DNA of 64,000 nucleotides, from contig OW804094.1 of the NCBI GenBank assembly GCA_942159475.1, forward strand, positions 21,681,067-21,745,066, written 5' to 3'. Origin of the DNA: Sthenelais limicola. Its lineage: Eukaryota > Annelida > Polychaeta > Phyllodocida > Sigalionidae. Below the pieces are notes generated by a model. It was not told the DNA's origin, made no database searches, and worked only from the letters and a program-made list of their open reading frames with translations. The position numbers and the translations under genes were made by a program. The stretch's first letter is position 1; every line of letters starts with the position of its first letter. Positions 36,031 through 47,010 of this stretch are shown here, one piece after another.

Positions 36031-36418
36031 TAATTTAGCAGAATGTATCAAATGTGTAGAGCTGCTAATTGTACATTTCTAGGCGACGTGCCCCACAATG
36101 CACCTTCATCTTCAATGACCCCAATTTAAGAGAATAAAAAGGTTAAAAATACTAACGTAATCAAAAGGATTTTCTAAATCAACGCAATACAAAATATTCA
36201 AATGTAACTATCATTATCACTATCAATATTCATAATAATATATTATGTGATTCTCAAAATCTGGTAGGACTAGTGCATATTAGCCGGTTACTAATATGAC
36301 GCTGGAGAGAATTATGTAATATTTCAGAATAATCTGATAAGTAACTTTATTACGAAACATGGGTTTATATGTCAGGCAATATATGATATGTGGTCAAGTA
36401 GGACGAAAGCAACCATAT

Positions 36419-36650
36419 GGGTCAGATTTTCAGAAAATGTACAATTGGCAGCTCTACACATTTGGGAATTTAGGCTGAATTAGACTGAAAAATGAAGAAT
36501 ACTGGGTATATCTGAGTATATTTGGTATGGCATTGATTCAAAGTATCAGTTCTGTTGTGTTAAACTGCATTTTGAAGCTCATTTTTGTCTTAAATATGGG
36601 TTATTTGAGAGGATCGGTGAAGGCGAATTGTACATTACATGTACTGACCC
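36419..36650. mobile_element. Family A MITE
   Basis: Left end GGGTCAGATTTTCAG. The right end is mutated to ACATTACATGTACTGACCC. Flanks ATAT / ATAT. Confidence 0.9.
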
Positions 36651-37111
36651 ATATATAGATACTAGTCGCCGGACAGCTAACACAGCTATAATGCCTATAG
36701 ACATGACACACTGGTTCTTTCCAGTGCACTGTGAGGTGAAATAGATAACATAGATTAAATTTAGGGTGGAATAGATCGATGTTTTGCTTTTATTCTGTTA
36801 CAGTGGACTGTATGTTTATGTAATTCTTATCGGGAAAAAAACCACGCACATGCATTGTGTCAAGTGAATGTTTAAAGAAAGTGTTAAATTGTAATCGTAT
36901 ATATAAATTAATTATTACTCTCATTAAATATATATCTTTATGATGAATATCTCTAGATTAAAACCATATCATTTTGTTTTGAATTGACGAATGAGAACTA
37001 TCACAGCTTGTGAAACTTCGATCAATAAAATTTATTAAAAAAAAATACCAACCCTAACCCTAAATTGGTGGTCCTTAGTCAGTGCTGTAAGTAGTGATAC
37101 CATGTGTTTAT

Positions 37112-37580
37112 ATATAAGAAACTTTATTTCCATTTTGTTATACAGACAGTGATAAAAGTTTTCTACATGGAAATCGGTTTTTGTTCTCTGTCCCAGACAG
37201 CTCTTCCGAACAAACCTTCTGAACTACATTTCTAACTATACGTCTATAGAAAATAAAACAAAATATTACGACTCTTGTACAGTGTACAAAATTTCACTCC
37301 ACTTTTGGAGGGCTAAGTGTCCTTGCAGTTTTTACAGTTTTTGGACCAGGACTTACATACCTGCTTTTGGTTTTGAGGCTTATAGCCTCTTGCCCACCTA
37401 TACACAAATAAATGTGTAGTACAGTAAACAATTGACAACATATAAATAAATAAAAAGTAAGTAAAAATAGTACAGGAAACGCCAGAGGAGGATGAAGGAG
37501 GGCCACCCAGGCTTCCTTAATCTTAATCCTCTAACACATATTATATCCTCTTAGGAAGGTTCTGAATTCCTTCATACTAT
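37112..37580 (-). pseudogene. Probable LINE 3' end
   Basis: The minus strand near 37575-37510 reads YSMKEFRTFLRGYNMC followed by a stop, typical of the very end of LINE ORF2 (the F..L..Y tail). The 3' untranslated part would end at the reversed AAACTTTATTTCC tail near 37112. Nothing upstream is preserved. Confidence 0.4.
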
Positions 37581-37588
37581 ATGATTTA

Positions 37589-37842
37589 AGGCCAACAAAA
37601 ATAATAGGTGTATTGCCGATTCATCTGGCTGAAAACTAGGTAGGGGGAAGTAACTTTTTTATTATTATTTTTAGGAAACCACTTTCCAGGAACTGAAAAA
37701 AATGACTATTGTATGATAATATATTTTTAAATAATATTTGTTTTAAACAAAGGAAAATGTGCTTTTTGACAGATCCGGCTTTTATTACCTTTTTTTGTTA
37801 ATCATTTTTTTAAAAAACCAGGTATGGACTTTTAGTTGGCCT
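37589..37842. mobile_element. Family G MITE, copy 1
   Basis: The inverted ends are AGGCCAACAAAAATAATAGG and GGACTTTTAGTTGGCCT, with inner CTGGCTGAAAACTAGGTAGG. It matches 55256-55610. Flanking TTA on the left and TTAG-like sequence on the right. Confidence 0.75.
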
Positions 37843-37868
37843 TAGCAGCCGGGCGCCTATACACTAAT

Positions 37869-38097
37869 GGGTCAGATTTTTAGAAAATGTACAATTCGCA
37901 GCTGAACAGTAAATTCTGCTAAATTAGGCTGCAATTTGGTCAATACTAGGGAAATTCTAGTATATTTGGCATTGCATTGATTCTATCAATCTGGTTGGTT
38001 CGGTTGAACTGTATTTTGAACTGTATTTTCGTCTGAAATTTGTGTTATTTGAGAGGATTGACGAAGTTGAATTGTACATTTTCTGAAAATCTGACCC
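37869..38097. mobile_element. Family A MITE
   Basis: GGGTCAGATTTTTAGAAAAT to TTCTGAAAATCTGACCC, 229 bp. Flanks TAAT / AAAT. Confidence 0.9.
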
Positions 38098-38525
38098 AAA
38101 TATAGTTGGTACCCGTTGAACAGCGATTTTAGACTAATTTTACTGTTACACATCATATGGCCTGTATCAAGAGTAGGCTGAATAAACTCAGAAACACCTT
38201 AGTTACAGTTTGTGTCACCAAGATAACAGCTTCTAAAAGTGAAATGGAACTAATATAAATTATTATTGTTGTTGTTATTATTATTTGAATTCTTTAATCA
38301 TCACGATGCATGACACAAAGGATAACATTAATGTATAGCCTGCACCAAAAGGGAGCTAAACAAGCTAAACGCACTGTAACAAGCTGCACGCACTGCGACA
38401 AGCGCCACGCACCGCGCGACAACTGCACGCACTGCACGACAAACTGTTCAGATTATCACATGTATGCACGTGCTATAGTTGCTATGGGAAGTAGTATAAG
38501 AAAAGGTGGATTTGTCCCGGGCTTG
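38098..38525. other. Unassigned stretch before the polypyrimidine tract
   Basis: Contains CGCACTGCGACAAGC and CGCACTGCACGACAAAC as a short imperfect tandem (about 38370-38450). No exon identified. Confidence 0.4.
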
Positions 38526-39852
<1,327 letters not shown>

Positions 39853-40178
39853 ATGCCAGTGTGTGTACGTGCCGACCACACCTCCACACCTCACACCTGT
39901 ACAGGTAGACTGTGCTACTCACCTACACACACCCTGCATGGGACCACCAGCCTCACGGGCTCATTCACTCACACGAGGCACTCGGAGCAACACATGGAGG
40001 CGGCAGCGGCGGCGGCGGTCAGAGGTGGAGGAGGAACACTGGCCCTGGGAAGCGCTTACCGGGCACTGAGGGAGGACGGAGGGAGGACATAGTAAGAGAT
40101 GGAGTACTAGCTGGTATATAGGGACGCTGGATTACCTGTAGATGTGTGCAGGTGTGCAGGTGTGGCAGGCCCCGCCCC
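39853..40178 (+). promoter_or_regulatory. Candidate promoter and 5' leader of the plus-strand gene
   Basis: GC-richer than its surroundings. It contains GGCGGCAGCGGCGGCGGCGG and a TATA-like GGTATATAGGG at about 40113-40123, 56-66 bases before the proposed ATG (40179). The polypyrimidine tract lies immediately upstream. An alternative Ala-rich upstream frame from an ATG at 39994 (MEAAAAAAVRGGGG) ends at a stop just after a potential donor. It may be an upstream ORF or chance. Confidence 0.3.
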
Positions 40179-40191
40179 ATGCCCACAACAG
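40179..40191 (+). CDS. Start exon of the plus-strand gene
   Basis: Thirteen coding bases encode MPTT plus one base, ending at the strong donor ACAG|GTGAGTAAT. Chosen because the frame continues without a break into 40964-41060 in phase 1, whereas other ATGs nearby would place a stop or a wrong phase. The untranslated part of the exon may reach back to about 40140. Confidence 0.45.
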
Positions 40192-40237
40192 GTGAGTAAT
40201 ATACTGTCAATCGCACCTACCTATAGATGTCACTGTT

Positions 40238-40460
40238 GGGGGAAGTCGTCTCTAAATGTACAATTGGCCTTCACCAATCCTCTCAAATAACCCAAACTTT
40301 AGAAGATAAATTAGTTTAAAAAATACAGTTCAACATTGGACAGATTTATTGAATCAAAGATTCTCAGATGCGGCTAGTATTTATCAGTTTCCATCATATT
40401 CAAACAGAATTTTCTGAATGTGTAGATCTGGCGATTGTACATTTTCTCTCGATCTGGCCC
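40238..40460. mobile_element. Family A MITE, diverged
   Basis: Left CTAAATGTACAATTGGCCTT, internal CCAATCCTCTCAAATAACCC, right GATTGTACATTTTCTCTCGA then TCTGGCCC. First of three family A copies in a row in intron 1. Confidence 0.8.
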
Positions 40461-40486
40461 TATTACAGCCATAAGGGAGAGTACAT

Positions 40487-40714
40487 GGGTCGGGGTATCA
40501 GAAAATGTGCAATCAGCTGCTCTACACATATAGCAAATTCTTCTAAAATAGATTGAAAAATTGATAAATACTAGGTACGTCTGAATATATTTGGTCTTGC
40601 GTTGATTTGAACAAATCTGCTTGGTTATGGTGAATGGTATTTTGAATCTCTTTCTTGTTGTACATTTGGGTTGTTTGAGAGAAGTGGTGACGACGAATTG
40701 TACATTTGTTTTAG
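40487..40714. mobile_element. Family A MITE, diverged
   Basis: Opposite orientation to the previous copy. Left GGGTCGGGGTATCAGAAAAT, right GACGACGAATTGTACATTTG. It directly abuts the next copy, sharing the GGGG end. Confidence 0.8.
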
Positions 40715-40948
40715 GGGTCGATTTTCAGAAAATGTACAATTCAACTTCGCCTTTCTTCTCAAATAACCCAAATTTCAGACGAAAATAAAGTTCAAAATAC
40801 AGTTCAACCAAACCAAACAGATTGCTAGAATCAATGCAATGCCGAATATTCTCGAATTTACCTAGTATTGACCAAATTGCAGCCTAATTTAGCAGAATTC
40901 ATTAAATGTGTACAGCTGCCAATTGTACATTTTCTGAAAATCTGACCC
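40715..40948. mobile_element. Family A MITE
   Basis: GGGTCGATTTTCAGAAAATG to TTTCTGAAAATCTGACCC, 234 bp. It ends only 15 bases before the exon at 40964, so the MITE lies where the branch point and pyrimidine tract would be expected. Confidence 0.9.
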
Positions 40949-40963
40949 ATAGATGTTCTACAG

Positions 40964-41060
40964 GTGTTGTCGGGTGGTCCAGTGTTGATAGATATCTCTC
41001 TACAGTGAGGAAGGCAACATGTGGAGGAGGAGGAGGAGGATTATATGAGGAGAAGCAGAG
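40964..41060 (+). CDS. Exon 2 of the plus-strand gene
   Basis: A 97-base exon with acceptor ATGTTCTACAG and donor AGAG|GTGAGA, phase 1 in, phase 2 out. It encodes VVGWSSVDRYLSTVRKATC, a Gly6 run from GGA codons, then LYEEKQ. Only one frame is open across it. The first 50 bases could also be an intron tail, because CTCTCTACAG at 41005 is another acceptor in the same frame, giving a shorter version. Function unknown. Confidence 0.5.
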
Positions 41061-41193
41061 GTGAGATCGAACAATTCTAATATTCTGTATTCCTCATTGA
41101 TTGCTCTGTGTGTGTTCTTCCTGTTTGCGCACTGGATTTGACTTTATGCGTGTGCTACAGGTTAGACAATACAGACTAAAGGTCTATTCACAT

Positions 41194-41663
41194 TAGGGAC
41201 ATTTAGCAACCACAACGCTAACGCTAACGCTAACGCTAACGTAAACGCTAGTTTCTCACGATAGGGTGGGCAGTATGTAATGGCAGAATTCTGTCAGTTT
41301 TAGTGGTGGAGAGCTGTTTTCAGAGGGCAAAAAAACACACAATTTCATGAATGTGAGTAGTGTTTTACACCTGTATACAAAGAAAAACACCTCCCGCTCA
41401 TTTGTACATGAAAATGAAATGATAATTGTCCATTATTTTAGCGTGAAATAGACATACGTTGGGAACGTATTGACACACCTCTTAGCGTAATTGACGTCCG
41501 TATCTCAGGTAGCAAGCTAAGAATAGCACACCTAGTGGTGACGTAGTCCTCACAAAAGATACGTTTACGTTAGCGTTAGCGTTAGCGTTAGCGTTAGCGT
41601 TAGCGTTAGCGTTAGCGTTAGCGTTAGCGTTAGCGTTAGCGTAGGGGTTGCTAAATGTCCCTA
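41194..41663. mobile_element. Element L with (TTAGCG)n arms
   Basis: A 470-bp element with perfect 18-bp inverted ends TAGGGACATTTAGCAACC, flanked by TA. The left arm then has about five AACGCT units (41212-41242) and the right arm about 12 TTAGCG units (41568-41642), the same hexamer in inverted orientation. The centre has GTACATGAAAATGAAATGAT. Part of a sister copy lies at 34640-34770. TA duplication suggests a Tc1/mariner-type MITE. Confidence 0.8.
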
Positions 41664-41691
41664 GTACCACGACCAACCAGCCAATACTTGC

Positions 41692-42376
41692 AGGTGTGAT
41701 ATCGAAAAGTGACCCCGTCGAAAAGTGACCCGTGGGTCGATTTTGGACGTCGAAAATTGACCCATGGGTCACTTTTCGGCAATCGAAAAGTGACCCACCC
41801 CATCGATAAATGACCCACCCATTTATGCAGAGATATATAGACATAACTTTTATACCATATTGAGCATTCATTTGTCAGCAATCATGAAGCTACATGGAGC
41901 TAATTTAACAACATGGAATGTGTTTTAGCTCCCGATATTGTCGCACTAAATGTTACACCTATTCAATCACTCTAGGTGTTGGCTTATTGTAATAATGCCC
42001 TCACCGTGTAGAAACTGAGGGAGGATAATTGTTACTATTAATAGGTATTATGTATCCAGATTATTTTATTAGATTTTAAAACTAGGAAGCGTCTATAGAT
42101 GTTATGGTCGAAATTTCAGTTACTACAGATATTTATTTCTCATTACATTATTATGTATACGTTATAAGTTATTATACTCACTAGAAACATTATGTTAAAA
42201 TATCTATCAAACAACTGAATTAATATACAATATCAGGCATCGTAATATATTATTTCTGAACATTAAGTTAGAAAAGAAGAGGGGGTCGATTTTCGATGGG
42301 GTGGGTCACTTTTCGATTGCCGAAAATCGACCCATGGGTCACTTTTCGATGGGGGTCACTTTTCGTCATGACACCG
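41692..42376. mobile_element. Foldback element M
   Basis: The ends are about 120-bp inverted repeats made of CGAAAAGTGACCC and GTGGGTCGATTTT modules, several themselves palindromic (GTGACCCATGGGTCAC). They are joined by an AT-rich centre (41830-42270). Termini GGTGTGATATCG and CGTCATGACACC. No open frame. It lies in intron 2 of the plus-strand gene. Confidence 0.8.
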
Positions 42377-42736
42377 GCTCTTATACTTTAACATTGCGTT
42401 TTTAACCGTGCGGCGGCCGTACACCAATCGGCCGTTGTAATGTGAATGGGCCATTAAGCTGCCGAGACTACCTAGCGGTCATAGAGAAAGAGTAGTTATA
42501 CAGTTTATTGATAAAGATTCTATCCAGAATGCGTGCAGAGCTAGACAGTCCTGCATTGGCATATTATAGAAATAGATTGCAGATGCAAGATTACACTTCC
42601 AAATGGGACACTGCGAATTTGAGTCCCAGTGCAGACAGCCTTTTTTTTGTACAATTTCACTGATATCTTAATATCTTGTGCTCAGTTTTCTTCTAAACTC
42701 ACACATTTAGTTGTTGATGTCATTCCTTTTCAACAG

Positions 42737-42768
42737 GAAAGAATTAGAGAAGATAAGATCGCAGAAAA
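42737..42768 (+). CDS. Micro-exon 3 of the plus-strand gene
   Basis: A 32-base exon with a strong acceptor (TCCTTTTCAACAG) and full-consensus donor AAAA|GTGAGT. The phase-2 entry makes an Arg codon with exon 2, then KELEKIRSQK and one base. The helical charged stretch continues smoothly from LYEEKQ of exon 2, which supports the join. Confidence 0.5.
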
Positions 42769-42934
42769 GTGAGTAAAATTGGGAGATGGGAGATCTAGTT
42801 TCCTTGGACCAGAGCTTTCGTTGGCAGTAACTATAAGCTTGTGTTTTTCGCATGGGGCCACAACCGTAAAGCATGTAGAGCAATGGTTAGAGAGGCTTAC
42901 TAACAGGCTTACTAATACTAAAGGATTAATGACC

Positions 42935-43480
42935 AGCACTGAGGGGCTCCTAGTGCACTGTTTGATGTATAATCTTGAGGTGAAGCTGTAGGAGTATGCA
43001 TAAACAGTGCAACAGCAGACCCGAAATGGAGGTTATTAATCCTTTTAATCTCTGCCTTAAGGTGGTTATGGCTCCTGCACACAAACAGCGCACCACACCT
43101 GGAATGGAGGTTATTAATCCCTTTAGTCTCTGCCTAAGGTGGTTATAGCTCCTGCAGACAAACAGTGCACCACACCTGGAATGGAGGTTATTAATCCCTT
43201 TAGTCTCTGCCTAAGGTGGTTATAGCTACTGCACACAAACAGTGCACCACACCTGGAATGGAGGTTATTAATCCCTTTAGTCTCTGCCTAAGGTGGTTAT
43301 AGCTTCTGCAGACAAACAGTGCACCAGCAGACCTGAAATGGAATGGAGGTTATTAATCCTTTTAGTCTCTGCCTTAAGGTGGGTATGGCACGTTACTGTC
43401 AGTGTTTAACATAGAATGTGGACATAGTATATAGCTTTGGATATGTGAGATACAGGTTATTAATCCTTTTAGTCACTGCT
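42935..43480. repeat. About 85-bp satellite array
   Basis: Five to six units with AACAGTGCACCACACCTGGA, ATGGAGGTTATTAATCCCTT and TAGTCTCTGCCTAAGGTGGT. The middle units are nearly identical, and the edge units decay to about 43620. The same unit is at 22376-22620. Confidence 0.88.
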
Positions 43481-43756
43481 TAAGGTGGTTATAGCTCTTT
43501 CAAGGCAGTGATTAAACAAGGATAGTGCTTAGATATAACTGCCAGTGTTTAACATAGAATCTGGTCGTAGTATATAGGATATATAAGATAGGATATGGAA
43601 GATGCAGGTTATTAATCATTTTAGGGCCATTTTGATCTAATAAATAATGAGCAGCAACAGGTTTAACTAGGTAACATAGGTGTTTACAGCTGGTTGAGAA
43701 TAGTGCATGTCCATGTAAATGACTAGAAATGACATTGAGAACTGGTAAGTATATAT

Positions 43757-43991
43757 GGGTCAGATTTTTAGAAAATGTACAATTGGCAGTTGTACACATT
43801 CAGTAAATTCTGCTAAGTTAAGCTGCAATTTGGTCAATACTAGGTAAATTCGAGTATATTCGGCATTGCATTGATTCTAGCAATCTGTTTGGTTTGGTTG
43901 AACTGTATTTTGAACTTTATTTTCGTCTAAAATTTGGGTTATTTGAGAGGATTTGTGAAGGTGAATTGTACATTTTCTGAAAATCTGACCC
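43757..43991. mobile_element. Family A MITE
   Basis: GGGTCAGATTTTTAGAAAAT to TTTTCTGAAAATCTGACCC, 235 bp. Flanks ATAT / ATAT. Confidence 0.9.
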
Positions 43992-44003
43992 ATATATGTA
44001 TTT

Positions 44004-44210
44004 GGGTCAGATCGTCAGTAAATGTACAATTCGCCTTTTCCAATCCTCTCAAATACCCCGAATTTAAGACAAAAATGAGCTTCAAATTACAGTTTAACAC
44101 AGATATAATAAAACAACATAATACCTGGTATTTATCATTTTCAACATAATTTAGCAGATTTTACGCAATATGTACAGCTGCCAATTGTACATTTTCTGAC
44201 GATCTGACCC
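44004..44210. mobile_element. Family A MITE
   Basis: Opposite orientation, GGGTCAGATCGTCAGTAAAT to TTCTGACGATCTGACCC, 207 bp with an internal deletion. It begins 12 bases after the previous copy. Confidence 0.9.
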
Positions 44211-44248
44211 ATATATGTATAAACATGTATATACAACTTGTAATTTAG

Positions 44249-44334
44249 AATTTAGTTTAAGACTTCAAATAAAAATCGAGGGAGAATTTCAAGCAACAGA
44301 ACAGTTCAGACAGACATTTCCAGTGGATGTAGAG
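44249..44334 (+). CDS. Possible exon 4 of the plus-strand gene
   Basis: After acceptor CTTGTAATTTAG (pyrimidine-poor) the phase-1 frame required by exon 3 is open: FSLRLQIKIEGEFQ, ATEQFRQTFPVDVE. It ends at GAG|GTACAT (phase 0), or alternatively at 44353 (CCAG|GTAGAT, phase 1). It lies between two family A MITEs. Another frame is also open, so the evidence is modest. Confidence 0.25.
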
Positions 44335-44728
44335 GTACATATGATGTTACCAGGTAGATGTGGGGGCCAAATACCTAGAGAGTGGGAATGCATGGGAACT
44401 AACTTATAAGCTCAATAACTTTATAGGCTTAATAACTCTAAATCAACTCTAAAACTTGTTGATTATGAATAAAAATGCTACTGTATCTAACAATATTGGA
44501 CAATTGACAAAAAAGGTCACAGTGATTCTAATCAAAACTCTTGGAGTGCCCCCTTGTGGCTTGTATTAAGACTACAGAAACACCTGGGGCTGGGGAGGAA
44601 GGGTCAATAGACTCTCCAGTAGTGTTGTTTATGCATGCTGGGTGGCGCTAGTATCTGCCCTTATCTGATAGTGTGTGACCTCCTCCTGGCTTGTTTACCC
44701 AGCATGCCTGGCTCTCTAATTAACATAT

Positions 44729-44962
44729 GGGTCAGATTTTCAGAAAATGTACAATTCACCTTCACCAATCCTCTCAAATAACCCACATTTAAGACAAAAA
44801 TGAGCTTCAAAATGCAGTTTAACATAACAGAACTTATACTTTAAATCAATGCGATATCAAATATACTCAGATATGCCCGGTATTCTTGATTTTTCAGCCT
44901 AATCTAAGAGAATTTCCTACATGTGTAAAGCTGCCAATTGTACATTTTCTGAAAATCTCACC
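44729..44962. mobile_element. Family A MITE
   Basis: GGGTCAGATTTTCAGAAAAT to TTTTCTGAAAATCTCACC, with a mutated right end. 234 bp. Confidence 0.9.
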
Positions 44963-45069
44963 TATATACTGCCGGACAGCCGGTGAGTAGAGCCATCTAG
45001 TGGCATGGTCTAGCGTTATTGCACAAGGCCTAATATAGGTTAACTAATGAGCTGGCTGAAGGAGCATGT

Positions 45070-45303
45070 GGGTCAGATTTTCCGAAAATGTACAATTCAA
45101 CTTCGCCAATCATTTCAATTAACCCAAATTTCAGACGAAAATAAAGTCCAAAATACAGTTCAACCTAACCAGACAGATTGCTAGAATCAATGCAACGCAA
45201 ATACACTCAAATTTACCTAGTATTGACCAAATTGCAGCCTAATTTAGCAGAATTTACTCAATGTGTACAGCTGCTAATTGTACATTTTCTCAAAATCTGA
45301 CCC
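45070..45303. mobile_element. Family A MITE
   Basis: GGGTCAGATTTTCCGAAAAT to TTTCTCAAAATCTGACCC. Flanks ATGT / ATGT, a clear 4-bp target duplication that is not a simple AT run. Confidence 0.92.
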
Positions 45304-45353
45304 ATGTATGTTGCACGATGCCATATTCTATGTGACTAGTTTTATTATAATAT

Positions 45354-45620
45354 GTGATGTGTTTCAGGAAAATGCGTCATAAGTCGCAAAATTGATATTT
45401 TTCAAAGTGTTTTTTTTCATAAGATCTCTTTATTGAAATGTTCTGATTTTAGAGGGTTTAATACTTATGGTCATATATGAATTAATGTAACAATTTTCAG
45501 GACATTATGTTGAATATATCGGTGCGTTTTGAAGGCCCTTGTATGGAGTATATTTAGTTACTTTACTGGTAATTACCCATCCAGAAATTATGTATACCCT
45601 ATATGATTTGATACAATAAA
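45354..45620. mobile_element. Family B MITE, left part
   Basis: GTGATGTGTTTCAGGAAAAT, then GCGTCATAAGTCGCAAAATT. The right end is lost near 45620. Confidence 0.8.
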
Positions 45621-45649
45621 CTGTTTTCTTTATATCTATCTATATCTGA

Positions 45650-45855
45650 TTAGCTGTACGCATTTAGTAAATTCTGTTAAATTAGGCTGATAAATAGCCA
45701 ATCCTAGCTAAATTCGAATATATTCGGCGTTGCATTAATTCTAGCAACCTGTTTGTTAAGATTGAACTGTGTTTTGAACTTTATTTTCGTCTGAAATTCG
45801 GGTTATTTGAGAAGATTGGCGAAGTTGAATTGTACATTTTCTGAAAATCCGACCC
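45650..45855. mobile_element. Family A MITE, left-truncated
   Basis: Internal CGTCTGAAATTCGGGTTATT, right end AATTGTACATTTTCTGAAAA then TCCGACCC. Confidence 0.85.
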
Positions 45856-46130
45856 ATATGTGTGATAACTCCCCATTAGATCCAATGCCTGTTGTATAAT
45901 AAGGACTGGATCCCACACTGCCAGTTATCTCGGCCGAAGTTTCAAAATTCTATCTTGTATATATGACAAGTGCCTTCGGCACTTGGATTGTAGAGGCAGT
46001 TGTGTTTCTACTTCTTATAGGAATCCAACAATTTACGGGACGTTTATTTTAATTTGGAGATATTAATTTAATTGCCAAAAATGGCTAAAATCACAGGGGG
46101 CCTACATCAGGGTAGTAGGCCTAAGGTGTA
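45856..46130. other. Short unassigned stretch with hairpin
   Basis: AAGTGCCTTCGGCACTT at about 45969-45985 is a 7-bp hairpin with a 3-base loop. No gene. Confidence 0.4.
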
Positions 46131-46350
46131 GGAGGGAGAGAGAGAGAGAGGGAGGGACAGAGAGAGGGGGGGAGGAGAAGAGAGGGAGAGGAGAGATGAG
46201 AATGACTGATATAAGAGGGTTTCATGGAAAAAAAATTGCACCCCCCCCCCACCCACACACACACCTATACATCTATCAATTTTCCTCCCCCTCCCCGACT
46301 ACCTCCCTTGCTCTCCCTCCCCTTTTATTCCCCCCTCCTTAATAATGAGT
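46130..46350. repeat. GA-rich and C-rich low complexity
   Basis: GAGAGAGAGAGAGGGAGGGA (46136-46200) is followed by a C10 run (46238) and CT-rich sequence. Confidence 0.8.
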
Positions 46351-46399
46351 AATGTGTGGAAAGGTATATCTTATCTCTGAGATACAGAAAAAGTGTCAA

Positions 46400-46745
46400 A
46401 AATAACGTTTGTCAAAAAAAATAGTTGGCTGTAAAATATGCTGGTTGAAAAAAAATGGTTGGTTGAAAAAAAAAGTTGGTCGTAAAAAAAGTTTGTCGAA
46501 AAGGAAGTTGATCGTAAAAAAAGTTGGTCGTAAAATGTTTGCGAAAAAAAGTTGGTCGTAAAAAAAAAGTTGGTCGTAAAAAAGTTGGTCGAAAAAATAG
46601 TTGGACGTAAATAAAGTTGGTCGATCATAAAAAAAAAGTTTGTCGTAAAAAACGTTATTCGTAAAAAAAGGTGGTCGTAAATAAAGTTTGTCGAAAAAAA
46701 AAGTTTGTCGTAAAAACAAAGTTAGTCGGAAAAAAAGTTGGTCGT
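46400..46745. repeat. 16-20 bp tandem repeat GTTGGTCGTAAAAAA
   Basis: About 18-20 variable units of GTTGGTCGTAAAAAA with A-run length differences. On the minus strand it reads as repeated FFTTN-type peptide, which is not coding. Confidence 0.85.
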
Positions 46746-46919
46746 GGGTCCAATATTTGAGGCTATGTACTGCCATTCATTATTTCATTCTATAGAATTA
46801 TGTTAAAAAAACATTTGATGTATGAACCAGGGTGGGGTGGGGGGGGGGCACTATTGGATCCAACATTTGAGGCTATGTACTGCCATTCATTATTATGAAA
46901 CACCATGATTACCACCCGG

Positions 46920-47010
46920 AACTTGAAAGAAAGAGAGAGAGAGAGAGAGAGCCATGATTACCACCCTGAACTTGAAAGAGAGAGAGAGAGACCACACACA
47001 CACACAGACA
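46920..47010. repeat. Two (GA)n runs in duplicated context
   Basis: ATGATTACCACCCGGAACTT, then GAAAGA(GA)n, is repeated about 50 bases later (ATTACCACCCTGAACTTGAA). A sequence around CTATGTACTGCCATTCATTA is also duplicated at about 46760 and 46870. Confidence 0.8.

Larger units (their letters stand above)
40179..42768 (+). other. Gene model: unrecognised plus-strand gene, 5' part
   Basis: Three small exons join in phase: 40179-40191 (start codon, exits phase 1), 40964-41060 (phase 1 to 2) and 42737-42768 (phase 2 to 1). All have GT-AG borders with strong donors (GTGAGTAAT, GTGAGATC, GTGAGTAAA). The protein begins MPTTG, runs through VVGWSSVDRYLSTVRKATC, a six-Gly run, and a basic/acidic helical stretch, LYEEKQRKELEKIRSQK. 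I do not recognise the family. Intron 1 holds three family A MITEs, and intron 2 holds the (TTAGCG)n element and a foldback element. Possible later exons are 44249-44334 and a terminal exon at 53702-53881. Confidence 0.5.

Noticed and set aside
39994..40092. Ala/Gly-rich frame starting MEAAAAAAVRGGGG as the first exon of the plus-strand gene.
   Set aside because: Its best donor leaves phase 2 and makes a stop with the available next exons. The ATG at 40179 joins in phase. It might be an upstream ORF.
41568..41642. (TTAGCG)n as an interstitial telomere.
   Set aside because: The hexamer differs from TTAGGG, and the run is the arm of an inverted-repeat element with a partner arm at 41212-41242.
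46371..46776. Minus-strand open frames reading repeated FFTTN-like peptide.
   Set aside because: Produced by the GTTGGTCGTAAAAAA tandem repeat.
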